From Bacteroidales bacterium (GTDB lineage: Bacteria > Bacteroidota > Bacteroidia > Bacteroidales > UBA3824), in contig JAFPYR010000104.1 of assembly GCA_017412115.1 (NCBI GenBank), forward strand, positions 1 through 64,000: 64,000 bases of DNA, read 5' to 3'. The notes below the pieces were generated by a model. It made no database searches and was not told the DNA's origin. It worked only from the letters and a program-made list of their open reading frames with translations. Positions 1-7,251 of the stretch are shown piece by piece. Numbering within the stretch: the first letter of the stretch is position 1; each line of letters opens with the position of its first letter. Both the position numbers and the translations under genes were made by a program.

Positions 1-132
1 GTCAGATGTTTGCCGCCGACTTCTTTCGGATTCCGCCTCGCGACGGACACCCTTGTCTTAGGCTATGTGATTCCCACTATCAGGGCTCACTCGGGACTTC
101 CACCCATTAGACTTCGCTCGTGCCGAGCATAC
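1..132 (-). mobile_element. Group IIC intron, 5' end (partial)
   Basis: Read on the minus strand, the sequence starts at position 132 with GTATGCTCGGCACGAG and continues through GGAAGTCCCGAGTGAGCC, GACAAGGGTGTCCGT and GTCGGCGGCAAAC to the window edge. These blocks match, in order and spacing, the 5' domain I of bacterial group IIC introns such as the Oceanobacillus iheyensis intron, which begins GTGTGCCCGGCATGGG and contains AAGGGTGTCCGT and GGCGGCAAAC. Group IIC introns typically insert just 3' of intrinsic terminators, and the hairpin at 135-174 lies immediately upstream on this strand. The reverse-transcriptase/maturase gene and catalytic domain V would be to the left of the window and cannot be seen. 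Confidence 0.85.
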
Positions 133-134
133 TA

Positions 135-174
135 AAAAAAAGACCGGCTCATTTACTTGAACCGGTCTTTTTAA
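135..174 (-). terminator. Intrinsic terminator of the GT2 gene; intron insertion target
   Basis: Inverted repeat with arms AGACCGGTTCA and TGAGCCGGTCT flanked by A and T runs, so it can work on both strands. On the minus strand it follows the GT2 gene ending at 310 and ends in eight T directly before the group IIC intron. A weaker hairpin (252-258 with 264-270) lies between the gene and this one. Confidence 0.8.
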
Positions 175-309
175 TTTTTAATAAATAATTACTAATACCA
201 ACTTAAACCAATATTATGAAAAGACAATCTTAAAATTTTGATGCTGCAAAATAACAAAGATTTTTTGTTAATCGGTTTAAATTGTTTATAATAAATGTTA
301 ATGATACAA
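175..309. other. AT-rich spacer
   Basis: Non-coding spacer between the terminator and the 3' end of the GT2 gene. It holds only a short inverted repeat, TAACAAA (252-258) with TTTGTTA (264-270), followed on the minus strand by TTTT, possibly a weak first terminator. No ORF or RNA gene is evident. Confidence 0.5.
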
Positions 310-1059
310 TTAAAACCATTTATGAAACAAAATCCACCAAAAGAATTTCACAGCTAAGATTCCGTTCCAAAATGTTGCTCTAAACCATCCGAAATGCCTA
401 CACATTATTTTATAACGTTCTTTCAGACCTGGGACAATAGTTTTTTGCGTTTGACCGCCTTCCATAAAAAGCGAAACGGTTTTATGAAAATTAAAATTTT
501 TCGAGGACTTTTCCAAAACCCTCAAGCACCAATCGTAATCGGCTGCATATCTGTAAGTTAAATCATATTCCCCGCAAAGTTTCCTTCGCGCAATAAAGGA
601 TTGATGACAGACCAACATTCCTTTCAAGAAATCTTTTTTGCGTAAGTTTTCAGGCGGGCGATGACGGCGGGAATGAATAATATTTCCCTGAAAATCAATT
701 ATATCCGTATCTCCATAAATAACATCTTCGTCTAAAGAAAGATTGGAAAAAATTTCACTCAAAACTTTTTCTCCTGCAAGTCTGTCGCCACTGTTAATAA
801 ACATTACATAATCCCCGGTGGAAATTCTAAGACCTTTATTCATAGCATCGTACAAGCCGGAATCTTTTTCAGAAATTATTTTTGAAATTCTCTGAGAATA
901 TTTTTCAACAATTTCCATCGTTCTATCGGTGCTTTTACCGTCTACAATTATGTATTCAAGATTCTCGTAATCCTGATTTATAATACTCTTAATCGTCTCT
1001 TCAATGAATTTTTCGCTATTGAAGACAACAGTTATAACAGATATTTTCGGTTTTGACAT
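310..1059 (-). CDS. Family 2 glycosyltransferase (GT-A fold)
   Basis: A 249-residue protein with the classic GT2 start, PKISVITVVFNSEKFIEETI, then the nucleotide-binding segment IIVDGKSTDRT and the metal-binding region VMFINSGDRL around residues 86-95. A W-rich basic C-terminus may contact the membrane. GT2 enzymes of this size, resembling the WcaA/WcaE group, transfer a sugar from a nucleotide donor to a lipid-linked or surface glycan at the inner membrane face. The acceptor cannot be predicted and there is no polysaccharide cluster around it. It is transcribed alone from a TAAGTTTG element at 1096-1103 (minus) and ends at the terminator used as a landing site by the group II intron. Confidence 0.85.
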   Translation of the reverse strand: MSKPKISVITVVFNSEKFIEETIKSIINQDYENLEYIIVDGKSTDRTMEIVEKYSQRISKIISEKDSGLYDAMNKGLRISTGDYVMFINSGDRLAGEKVLSEIFSNLSLDEDVIYGDTDIIDFQGNIIHSRRHRPPENLRKKDFLKGMLVCHQSFIARRKLCGEYDLTYRYAADYDWCLRVLEKSSKNFNFHKTVSLFMEGGQTQKTIVPGLKERYKIMCRHFGWFRATFWNGILAVKFFWWILFHKWF

Positions 1060-1095
1060 ACAACTATTTTTTTTGCAATTCTAAAAAAAAAACTT

Positions 1096-1103
1096 CAAAC
1101 TTA
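1096..1103 (-). promoter_or_regulatory. -7 element for the GT2 gene
   Basis: TAAGTTTG on the minus strand matches the Bacteroidota -7 consensus TAnnTTTG, 36 bp before the ATG at 1059. No clear -33 element was seen. Confidence 0.5.
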
Positions 1104-1111
1104 AAAAAAAA

Positions 1112-1143
1112 TTTGTTTAATTGAATTATTATTTATTACTTTG
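1112..1143 (+). promoter_or_regulatory. Promoter of rpsT
   Basis: TTTG at 1112-1115, a 20-bp gap, then TTACTTTG at 1136-1143 (seven of eight matches to TAnnTTTG). The start codon is about 97 bp downstream, leaving an AT-rich 5' leader. Confidence 0.55.
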
Positions 1144-1239
1144 CAGACTGAAAAAAACTATTAAAGTATCTATATTTTTAATAGTTAAATCGTTAGTAAA
1201 TAATTAATTAAGTTAAAAAAGATAAAAGTTAAAAAAGAA

Positions 1240-1494
1240 ATGGCTCATCATCATTCAGCAAAAAAGAGAATCAGACAGGACGAAGCTATCAGACTTCGCA
1301 ACCGCTATTATGCTCTTACTATGCGTAATGCAGTAAGAAAATTGCGTGCAAACGACAACAAAGAAGAAGCTGCTCAAAGCCTTCCCGGTGTATTCAAAAT
1401 GATTGACAAACTTGCTAAAAAGAACATTATTCACAAAAACAAAGCAAGTAATTTGAAATCAAAATTGCAGCATCATGTCAGCAGTCTGGCATAA
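1240..1494 (+). CDS. rpsT: 30S ribosomal protein S20
   Basis: An 84-residue, strongly basic protein beginning [18 protein letters not shown], with the helical pattern and length of bacterial S20 ([15 protein letters not shown], later [16 protein letters not shown]). S20 binds 16S rRNA early in small-subunit assembly. In this phylum the N-terminal motif is typically MANHKSAxKRIR; the extra histidines are a small local variant. The gene stands alone between its own promoter and an 18-bp perfect hairpin. Identification is firm. Confidence 0.97.
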   Translation: MAHHHSAKKRIRQDEAIRLRNRYYALTMRNAVRKLRANDNKEEAAQSLPGVFKMIDKLAKKNIIHKNKASNLKSKLQHHVSSLA

Positions 1495-1541
1495 CTTCTA
1501 TATGAATTGAAAAGAAATAAAAGATTCTTCTAAAGAAAGAT

Positions 1542-1584
1542 AACCTCCCGAAATATTTTTTCTACGAAAATATTTCGGGAGGTT
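1542..1584 (+). terminator. Terminator-like hairpin after rpsT
   Basis: A perfect 18-bp inverted repeat, AACCTCCCGAAATATTTT (1542-1559) with its complement at 1567-1584 and a seven-base loop. The downstream U-tract is weak (TCTTTAT). It separates rpsT from the gpmI promoter. Confidence 0.75.
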
Positions 1585-1604
1585 TCTTTATAGAAAAAAA
1601 TTAC

Positions 1605-1612
1605 TAACTTTG
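1605..1612 (+). promoter_or_regulatory. -7 element for gpmI
   Basis: TAACTTTG, a perfect TAnnTTTG match, 34 bp before the gpmI ATG at 1647. Confidence 0.65.
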
Positions 1613-1646
1613 CAGCGTAAAAAATTTATTTAAAACGAAATTTGAA

Positions 1647-3182
1647 ATGGCAAAAAAAGCACTTTTAATGATACTCGACGGCTGGGGTATCGGCAATAAG
1701 GGCAAAGGCGACGTTATCTATCAAACGCCTACCCCTTATATGGATTATCTTAACGCAAATTATCCTCATTCACAACTTTTAACTTGCGGCGAAAATGTAG
1801 GTCTTCCCGATGGTCAAATGGGTAACTCTGAAGTAGGACACCTCAACATCGGCGGTGGAAGAATCGTTTATCAAGACCTGGTAAAAATCAACCGCGCTTG
1901 CAAGGACAATTCTATTTTGGAAAACCCTGAAATCAAAAACGCTTACGGTTACGCTCAAAAAAATAACAAAAGCGTTCACCTTATGGGTTTAACATCTACC
2001 GGTGGTGTACATTCTTCTTTAGATCACCTCTTCAAACTCATTGATATTGCGAAAGTTTACGGTATCAAAAATACTTTCGTTCATTGTTTCATGGACGGTA
2101 GGGATACAGACCCGAAATCAGGAAAAGGTTTTATCGCAGACCTACAAAAACACATCGACACAGTAGGCTGCGGACATATTGCTTCTATTATCGGACGTTT
2201 TTATGCAATGGACCGCGACAAACGCTGGGACAGAATCAAAGTTGCTTACGATCAGTTAATCGAAGGCAAAGGCAGAAAAGTTTCTGATATGGTTCAGGGC
2301 GTTCAGTCTTGTTATGATTCTCACACTGAGGAACATAAAAACACTGACGAATTTATGGAACCCCTCGTTAATTCTAACATTGACGGCACTATCAAAGAAG
2401 GCGACGTTGTAATTTTCTTCAATTACCGTAACGACCGCGCAAAAGAACTCACCGTTGTTTTAACGCAACAAGATATGACCGAACAAGGAATGCACACAAT
2501 TAAGGATTTGCAATATTATTGCATGACTCCTTACGATGCTTCTTTCAAAGGCGTTCACATTCTTTTCCCGAAAGAAAATGTTGAAAACACTCTTGGCGAA
2601 TATATCTCGTCAAAAGGTTTGAAACAACTCCACACCGCAGAAACTGAAAAATACGCTCACGTTACATTCTTCTTTAACGGCGGTCGTGAAGCTCCTTACG
2701 AGGGCGAAGACAGAATTTTGGTTAACTCTCCTAAAGTTGCAACCTACGACCTCAAACCCGAAATGTCGGCTTACGAGGTAAAAGACAAATTGGTTGAGGC
2801 TATCGGTACAAAGAAATACGATTGGATTGTTGTTAATTTTGCTAACGGTGATATGGTAGGACACACCGGCGTATATTCAGCAATCGAAAAAGCTGTAGTT
2901 GCTGTTGATAACTGCGTTAAAGACGTGGTAGAGGCTGCAAAAGCTGCTGATTACGAGACTATTATCATCGCTGACCACGGCAACGCAGACAACGCTTTGA
3001 ATCCTGACGGCACGCCTAACACTGCTCACTCTTTGAACCCCGTACCGTTCATCTATGTTACTGAAAACAAAAATGCAAAGGTTAAAGACGGCGTTTTAGC
3101 AGACGTTGCTCCTTCAATTCTCCACATCATGGGATTGGAGCAGCCAAAAGAGATGACAGGACACGATTTGATTACTGACTAA
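1647..3182 (+). CDS. gpmI: 2,3-bisphosphoglycerate-independent phosphoglycerate mutase
   Basis: A 511-residue enzyme that interconverts 3- and 2-phosphoglycerate in glycolysis, using two Mn ions and a phosphoserine intermediate. The N-terminal metal ligand region [11 protein letters not shown] and the catalytic serine in [17 protein letters not shown] (about residue 61) are present. The substrate site [26 protein letters not shown] and the C-terminal metal motif [10 protein letters not shown] followed by [10 protein letters not shown] complete the set. Length and motifs agree with a full, active iPGM. The gene is monocistronic with its own promoter and a strong terminator. Confidence 0.98.
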   Translation: MAKKALLMILDGWGIGNKGKGDVIYQTPTPYMDYLNANYPHSQLLTCGENVGLPDGQMGNSEVGHLNIGGGRIVYQDLVKINRACKDNSILENPEIKNAYGYAQKNNKSVHLMGLTSTGGVHSSLDHLFKLIDIAKVYGIKNTFVHCFMDGRDTDPKSGKGFIADLQKHIDTVGCGHIASIIGRFYAMDRDKRWDRIKVAYDQLIEGKGRKVSDMVQGVQSCYDSHTEEHKNTDEFMEPLVNSNIDGTIKEGDVVIFFNYRNDRAKELTVVLTQQDMTEQGMHTIKDLQYYCMTPYDASFKGVHILFPKENVENTLGEYISSKGLKQLHTAETEKYAHVTFFFNGGREAPYEGEDRILVNSPKVATYDLKPEMSAYEVKDKLVEAIGTKKYDWIVVNFANGDMVGHTGVYSAIEKAVVAVDNCVKDVVEAAKAADYETIIIADHGNADNALNPDGTPNTAHSLNPVPFIYVTENKNAKVKDGVLADVAPSILHIMGLEQPKEMTGHDLITD

Positions 3183-3208
3183 TCAAACATTCGTTTTATA
3201 TTTTTAAG

Positions 3209-3250
3209 AAAAAGCGGTTGCCTAAAAGTTTTTTTAGGCAACCGCTTTTT
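3209..3250 (+). terminator. Terminator of gpmI
   Basis: Stem of about 19 bp (3209-3227 with 3232-3250) built on GCGGTTGCCTAAAA and its complement, flanked by A5 and T7 runs, so potentially bidirectional. Confidence 0.85.
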
Positions 3251-3380
3251 TTATGTTTTTTCAATATTACCAACACTTCTTCGCCCCAAATTTTAAGAAA
3301 TTCGGTTTGTACACAAAGAAATATTACCAAAATGTTAATTTTTGAAACATAAACATAACTTTCCGATGCAAAAAAAGATA

Positions 3381-3388
3381 TAATTTTA
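3381..3388 (+). promoter_or_regulatory. Possible -7 element for the GH43 operon
   Basis: TAATTTTA matches TAnnTTTG at seven of eight positions, 26 bp before the ATG at 3415. A second near match, TAACTTTC at 3356-3363, lies upstream. Neither has a well-spaced -33 element, as is common for regulated glycan genes. Confidence 0.35.
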
Positions 3389-3414
3389 GCAAATATTTTA
3401 TTTTACAATTACAA

Positions 3415-5394
3415 ATGAAAAAATCACTACTTGCATTTATGTTATTAGCGGGAGGTGTTTCAGCTCAAAATCCGATTATTAGCGGACAATTTACAGCCGA
3501 CCCTACAGCGAGGGTGTTCAACGGGAAAGTTTATCTCTATCCCTCGCACGATATTCCTGCACCTCAAGGACAGCGCAAAGACTGGTTTTGCATGGAAGAC
3601 TATCACGTCTTCTCGTCCGAAAATTTAACAGAGTGGACAGACCACGGTGTTATCCTCAATCAAAAAGACGTGCCGTGGGGCAATCCTAACGGTTACAGTA
3701 TGTGGGCTCCCGATTGTGTCTACCGTAACGGCAAATATTATTTTTATTTTCCCGACGGTGTAAAAGAAGGTATGGGTTTCGGTATTGGCGTTGCAATAGC
3801 CGACTCTCCTGAAGGACCTTTCAAACCCGTTGAAAGCAACATCAAAGGCATCAGCGGTATTGACCCTTGTGTACTTTTAGCCTCTGACGGCAATGCTTAC
3901 ATTTTTTGGGGACCAGGACGTTGCGCAAAACTCAAAGACAACATGACGGAAATCGAAGACGACACCCCGAGCGAAACCGTCAAATTCGGTGACAGAGAAT
4001 TTCAAATGAGCGGAGTTAATTGTCTTAAAGACTCACCCTCAAGACAAGCCGAAGGCCCGTTCGCTTTTGAATACAACGGCAATTATTACTTGACCTACCC
4101 TTACGTTAGGGAAAATACCGAAGTTTTAGGCTATGCAATGAGCAAAAATCCGATGGGTCCTTATCAATACAAAGGCCTTATAATGAAAGAACACGCCTCG
4201 GGTTGTTGGACAAACCACCATTCAATCATCAATTATAAAGGTCAATGGTATTTGTTTTATCATCACAACGACTACTCGCCTCAAGACGACAAAAGACGGA
4301 GCGTTAGAATAGAAAAACTCTTTTTCAATCCTGACGGAACAATCCAAGAAGTAAAGCCGACTTTGCGCGGAGTAGGCATTGTTGATGCTCTTTCAAAACT
4401 TCAAGTAGACCGTTACTCAAGTGCATCTAACGATGTTAAAATCAACTTCTTAGACACAACAGACAGATTCTTAGGATGGGAAGTTACACTTGACAAAAAA
4501 GGAAGTTACGTAACTTTCAGCGACGTTGATTTTTCTAACATCAAAGACGGCTATTTTACGGCAGCTGTCAAAGCCAACAAAAACACAAAATTCACTATCC
4601 GTGAGAAAAACTCTTCGGGCAAAATCATTGCCGGTGCCGATGTTATTTGCATTACCGAAGGTCAGTTCAAAAGAGATTACAGCGGACAATATTTAACGGT
4701 AACAGCACCGCTTAAATACACACCTAAAGGCATCACCGATATTTGCATTGTCTGCGAAGGCGAGGCGGTAACGGTTGATTACGTTCAGTTCAAAAACAAA
4801 GAAAAATATTTTTCAGAACCCAAAGCCGCTGAAAGTAAACCAGATAAAGACGGTTTCTTAAAGCGTTGGTTATTGTTGGAACCAATTACTAACGGTATTA
4901 ATACTAACGTAATTTTCGTAGACTCTTATCTTGAAAAAACCTTCAACGAGGCGAACTATTTGAAATTGTTTGATAAAGTTCCCGTTAATAATCAAAAAGT
5001 TAAATACGGCAATCAAAACCTTATCTGGCACAAAATCGATAGTGAAAACTACAACGTAAAACTTTTCCGTTTTGCAGAAAGTTACAACAAACCCGTTTAC
5101 GGCGTATTGTTTTCGGCAGTTACGGAAATCTATTGCGACAAAGAAATCGCTGATGTACGACTTTTAGCGGGCAGCAATTCGGCCTCGGCATGGTATCTCA
5201 ACGGAGAGGAAATACTTTTGATGTCAGGCGATAGAAGAATGGTAAAAGACGACTGCGCTTCAAAAGTTGTTACTTTGAAAAAAGGCGTTAACGTTTTAAG
5301 GGGAGCAATTATCAACGGCCCCGGAATGAGCGATTTTTGCGTAAGATTTGTTGATAAAAAAGGTAATGCAATAACTGATTTTACTATTAAATAA
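3415..5394 (+). CDS. Secreted glycoside hydrolase family 43, multidomain
   Basis: A 659-residue protein with an N-terminal signal peptide (MKKSLLAFMLLAGGVSAQ). Residues about 20-330 form a GH43 five-bladed propeller: the general base is Asp29 (FTADPTARVF), the pKa modulator Asp150 (GIDPCVL) and the general acid Glu213 (AEGPFAF). GH43 enzymes release arabinose or xylose from plant polysaccharides. Residues about 335-465 look like a carbohydrate-binding beta-sandwich of CBM6 type. About 480-659 form a further beta-rich domain (WLLLEPI, SASAWYLNGEE) like accessory domains of surface esterases and glycosidases. It is the first gene of an operon, 3 bp before a second GH43. Substrate is not determined; beta-xylosidase or alpha-L-arabinofuranosidase are the likely choices. 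Confidence 0.85.
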   Translation: MKKSLLAFMLLAGGVSAQNPIISGQFTADPTARVFNGKVYLYPSHDIPAPQGQRKDWFCMEDYHVFSSENLTEWTDHGVILNQKDVPWGNPNGYSMWAPDCVYRNGKYYFYFPDGVKEGMGFGIGVAIADSPEGPFKPVESNIKGISGIDPCVLLASDGNAYIFWGPGRCAKLKDNMTEIEDDTPSETVKFGDREFQMSGVNCLKDSPSRQAEGPFAFEYNGNYYLTYPYVRENTEVLGYAMSKNPMGPYQYKGLIMKEHASGCWTNHHSIINYKGQWYLFYHHNDYSPQDDKRRSVRIEKLFFNPDGTIQEVKPTLRGVGIVDALSKLQVDRYSSASNDVKINFLDTTDRFLGWEVTLDKKGSYVTFSDVDFSNIKDGYFTAAVKANKNTKFTIREKNSSGKIIAGADVICITEGQFKRDYSGQYLTVTAPLKYTPKGITDICIVCEGEAVTVDYVQFKNKEKYFSEPKAAESKPDKDGFLKRWLLLEPITNGINTNVIFVDSYLEKTFNEANYLKLFDKVPVNNQKVKYGNQNLIWHKIDSENYNVKLFRFAESYNKPVYGVLFSAVTEIYCDKEIADVRLLAGSNSASAWYLNGEEILLMSGDRRMVKDDCASKVVTLKKGVNVLRGAIINGPGMSDFCVRFVDKKGNAITDFTIK

Positions 5395-5397
5395 ACG

Positions 5398-6843
5398 ATG
5401 AAAAAATTTTTATTTTCTATTATAACGGTGTCGCTCAGCGGCGTTTTGTCGGCACAGACAGGCGCACCGTACATACACGACCCCTCAACGATAGCCGAAT
5501 GTGAAGGCAAATATTATACTTTCGGAACGGGTGGCGGCGGATTGATTTCTCAGGACGGCTACGTTTGGAAAGGCGGTGCAGAGCGTCCGGGCGGCGGTGC
5601 TGCTCCCGATGTCATAAAAATCAAAGACCGCTATTTGGTGCTTTACAGCTCAACGGGCGGCGGACTCGGCGGCGGACATTACGGCAAAATCATGACAATG
5701 TGGAACAAAACGTTAGACCCGAAATCACCTGATTTTAAATTCACTACGGCTCAAGAGGTTGCCGCCTCTGACGGTTTTGAAGACTGCGATGCCATCGACC
5801 CGGGCGTTTTGTTAGACCCGACAACAGGACGTTTGTGGGTAAGCTACGGAACATATTTCGGAAATATCCGCTTAATAGAGCTGGACCCCGAAACAGGAAA
5901 ACGTAAAGCCGGCAATCAAGCTTTGGACATCGCAATTGACTGCGAGGCAACGGATTTGATTTATCGCGACGGATATTATTATCTACTCGGAACTCACGGC
6001 ACGTGTTGCGACGGTGTTAATTCTACTTACAACATCGTTGTAGGTCGGTCTAAAAGCGTTACCGGCCCTTATTTGGACAATCTCGGACGCGACATGAAAC
6101 AAGGCGGCGGCAAAATGGTTGTTGCAGCCGAAAACCGTGCCGTAGGTGCAGGACATTTCGGAAGATTTATCGTTGATGAAGGCGTTGAACTTATGTCGTT
6201 CCATTGGGAAGCCGATTTTGACATGAGCGGACATAGCGTTTTAGCAATAAAACCTTTGATTTGGGTTAATAATTGGCCTAAAGTCGGAACACCAATTAAA
6301 TCAGGCGTTTACGAAATAGAATCGGAACGCAGAGGCTACGCTTTGGAATTAGCTGTTGATTTTCAGAGATTGGAACAAGAAAGACAATTCTTTTGGAGAA
6401 TTAATCCCGATGAACCAATTAAATCACTTGAAGCACAAAAGCTTAGCGATGTAGAAAAAAAATGGTCAAAAGGTACAATCGCAGTCCGTGCGGGCGACTA
6501 CATGAACCGTCCGCATCAAAGATGGAAAATTGAGCCTCTTACTTCTCAAAGCGGATATTTAGGCTCGCCGTATTTCAAAATAACGATTGATGGCACAGAC
6601 AGAGCTCTTACAGCCTCTGAAGGATTTTCAATAACGGCTGAGGAAAAATTCTCCGGTTCGGATTATCAACTTTGGAGAATAGAACAATTAACGGACGGGA
6701 CGTATAGAATCATGCCGAAAAAAGTACCCGGCGTTGATGGTATCAACAAAAAATACGTTATTTATTCTATCAGCGACAGCAATCCCATTTTAGGAGAATA
6801 CGATTTCAAAAGCGACAATTCTAAATGGAATTTCAAACAATAA
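5398..6843 (+). CDS. Secreted GH43 arabinanase-like enzyme with beta-trefoil tail
   Basis: A 481-residue protein with a signal peptide ending at ALSAQ-like cleavage (SGVLSAQ). The GH43 domain carries Asp28 in YIHDPST, Asp134 in DAIDPGVLLD and Glu183 in DCEATDLIY, the arrangement seen in endo-1,5-alpha-L-arabinanases. A Gly-rich loop (GTGGGGLI, STGGGLGGG) decorates the active-site face. The C-terminal third (about 330-481) contains two QxW-like motifs (HQRWKI and YQLWRI) expected for a ricin-type beta-trefoil carbohydrate-binding module. It is translationally close to the upstream GH43 (3-bp gap) and is followed by a terminator, so the pair probably attacks the same arabinose-containing polymer in the periplasm or at the surface. 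Confidence 0.83.
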   Translation: MKKFLFSIITVSLSGVLSAQTGAPYIHDPSTIAECEGKYYTFGTGGGGLISQDGYVWKGGAERPGGGAAPDVIKIKDRYLVLYSSTGGGLGGGHYGKIMTMWNKTLDPKSPDFKFTTAQEVAASDGFEDCDAIDPGVLLDPTTGRLWVSYGTYFGNIRLIELDPETGKRKAGNQALDIAIDCEATDLIYRDGYYYLLGTHGTCCDGVNSTYNIVVGRSKSVTGPYLDNLGRDMKQGGGKMVVAAENRAVGAGHFGRFIVDEGVELMSFHWEADFDMSGHSVLAIKPLIWVNNWPKVGTPIKSGVYEIESERRGYALELAVDFQRLEQERQFFWRINPDEPIKSLEAQKLSDVEKKWSKGTIAVRAGDYMNRPHQRWKIEPLTSQSGYLGSPYFKITIDGTDRALTASEGFSITAEEKFSGSDYQLWRIEQLTDGTYRIMPKKVPGVDGINKKYVIYSISDSNPILGEYDFKSDNSKWNFKQ

Positions 6844-6866
6844 TTTTCACACATAGTTTTTTTAAT

Positions 6867-6900
6867 AAAAAGGCTGACTTTTTTAGAGGTCAGCCTTTTT
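6867..6900 (+). terminator. Terminator of the GH43 operon
   Basis: Stem AAAAAGGCTGAC (6867-6878) with GTCAGCCTTTTT (6889-6900), followed by more T. Confidence 0.85.
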
Positions 6901-7215
6901 TATTTCGCGTCAAACCTTGGGTTTGTTTCATTTTTTTTCTAACTTCGCAAATTGATAATTACCTTCTTGCGTAAAAAAATAAAAAACAAAAAGCATGAGA
7001 AATTTTTTATCATAAAACTACCGACAAATACATTTGTCGTTAAGATACATAAACTCTTCCGGCGAAATCGAAAAAACCTCAACCTTAAGTTTTTCGGGGA
7101 ATACAAATCTGTAAAAAACTCCCGTAGGTACACATCCCCGCCCCAAAGATTTTGAAAACTGAAAAGGCGATTTTCAACAAATGGACGACATTTTAGTCGG
7201 AGGATACAGAATTTA
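6901..7215. other. Intergenic region with inverted and imperfect direct repeats
   Basis: No convincing gene. A near-consensus TAACTTCG -7 motif lies at the left, followed by a possible 67-codon ORF from TTG at 6952 whose lysine-rich product resembles no family I know. The hairpin CGACAAAT-AC-ATTTGTCG sits around 7022-7040. A related block with GACATTTTAGTCGG and GGATACAGA occurs near 7187-7210. The arrangement resembles a decayed repetitive element more than a coding gene. Confidence 0.35.
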
Positions 7216-7251
7216 ACAGAAAAAAGCGGATTTTATTCCGCTTTTTTCTGT
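7216..7251 (-). terminator. Terminator of rnr
   Basis: Stem ACAGAAAAAAGCGGA (7216-7230) with TCCGCTTTTTTCTGT (7237-7251). The rnr stop codon at 7233-7235 falls in the loop, so the final codons of the gene form one arm. Confidence 0.8.

Noticed and set aside
1..132. The left-edge block as a piece of a ribosomal RNA gene.
   Set aside because: The sequence does not match 23S or 16S motifs but matches group IIC intron domain I in order and strand.
5130..5510. A 126-codon minus-strand ORF across the junction of the two GH43 genes.
   Set aside because: It is a shadow of two well-supported coding frames, with no promoter or motif of its own.
6952..7155. A 67-codon plus-strand ORF beginning with TTG.
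   Set aside because: Lysine-rich, no homology recognised and it overlaps inverted repeats; kept only as part of the intergenic description.
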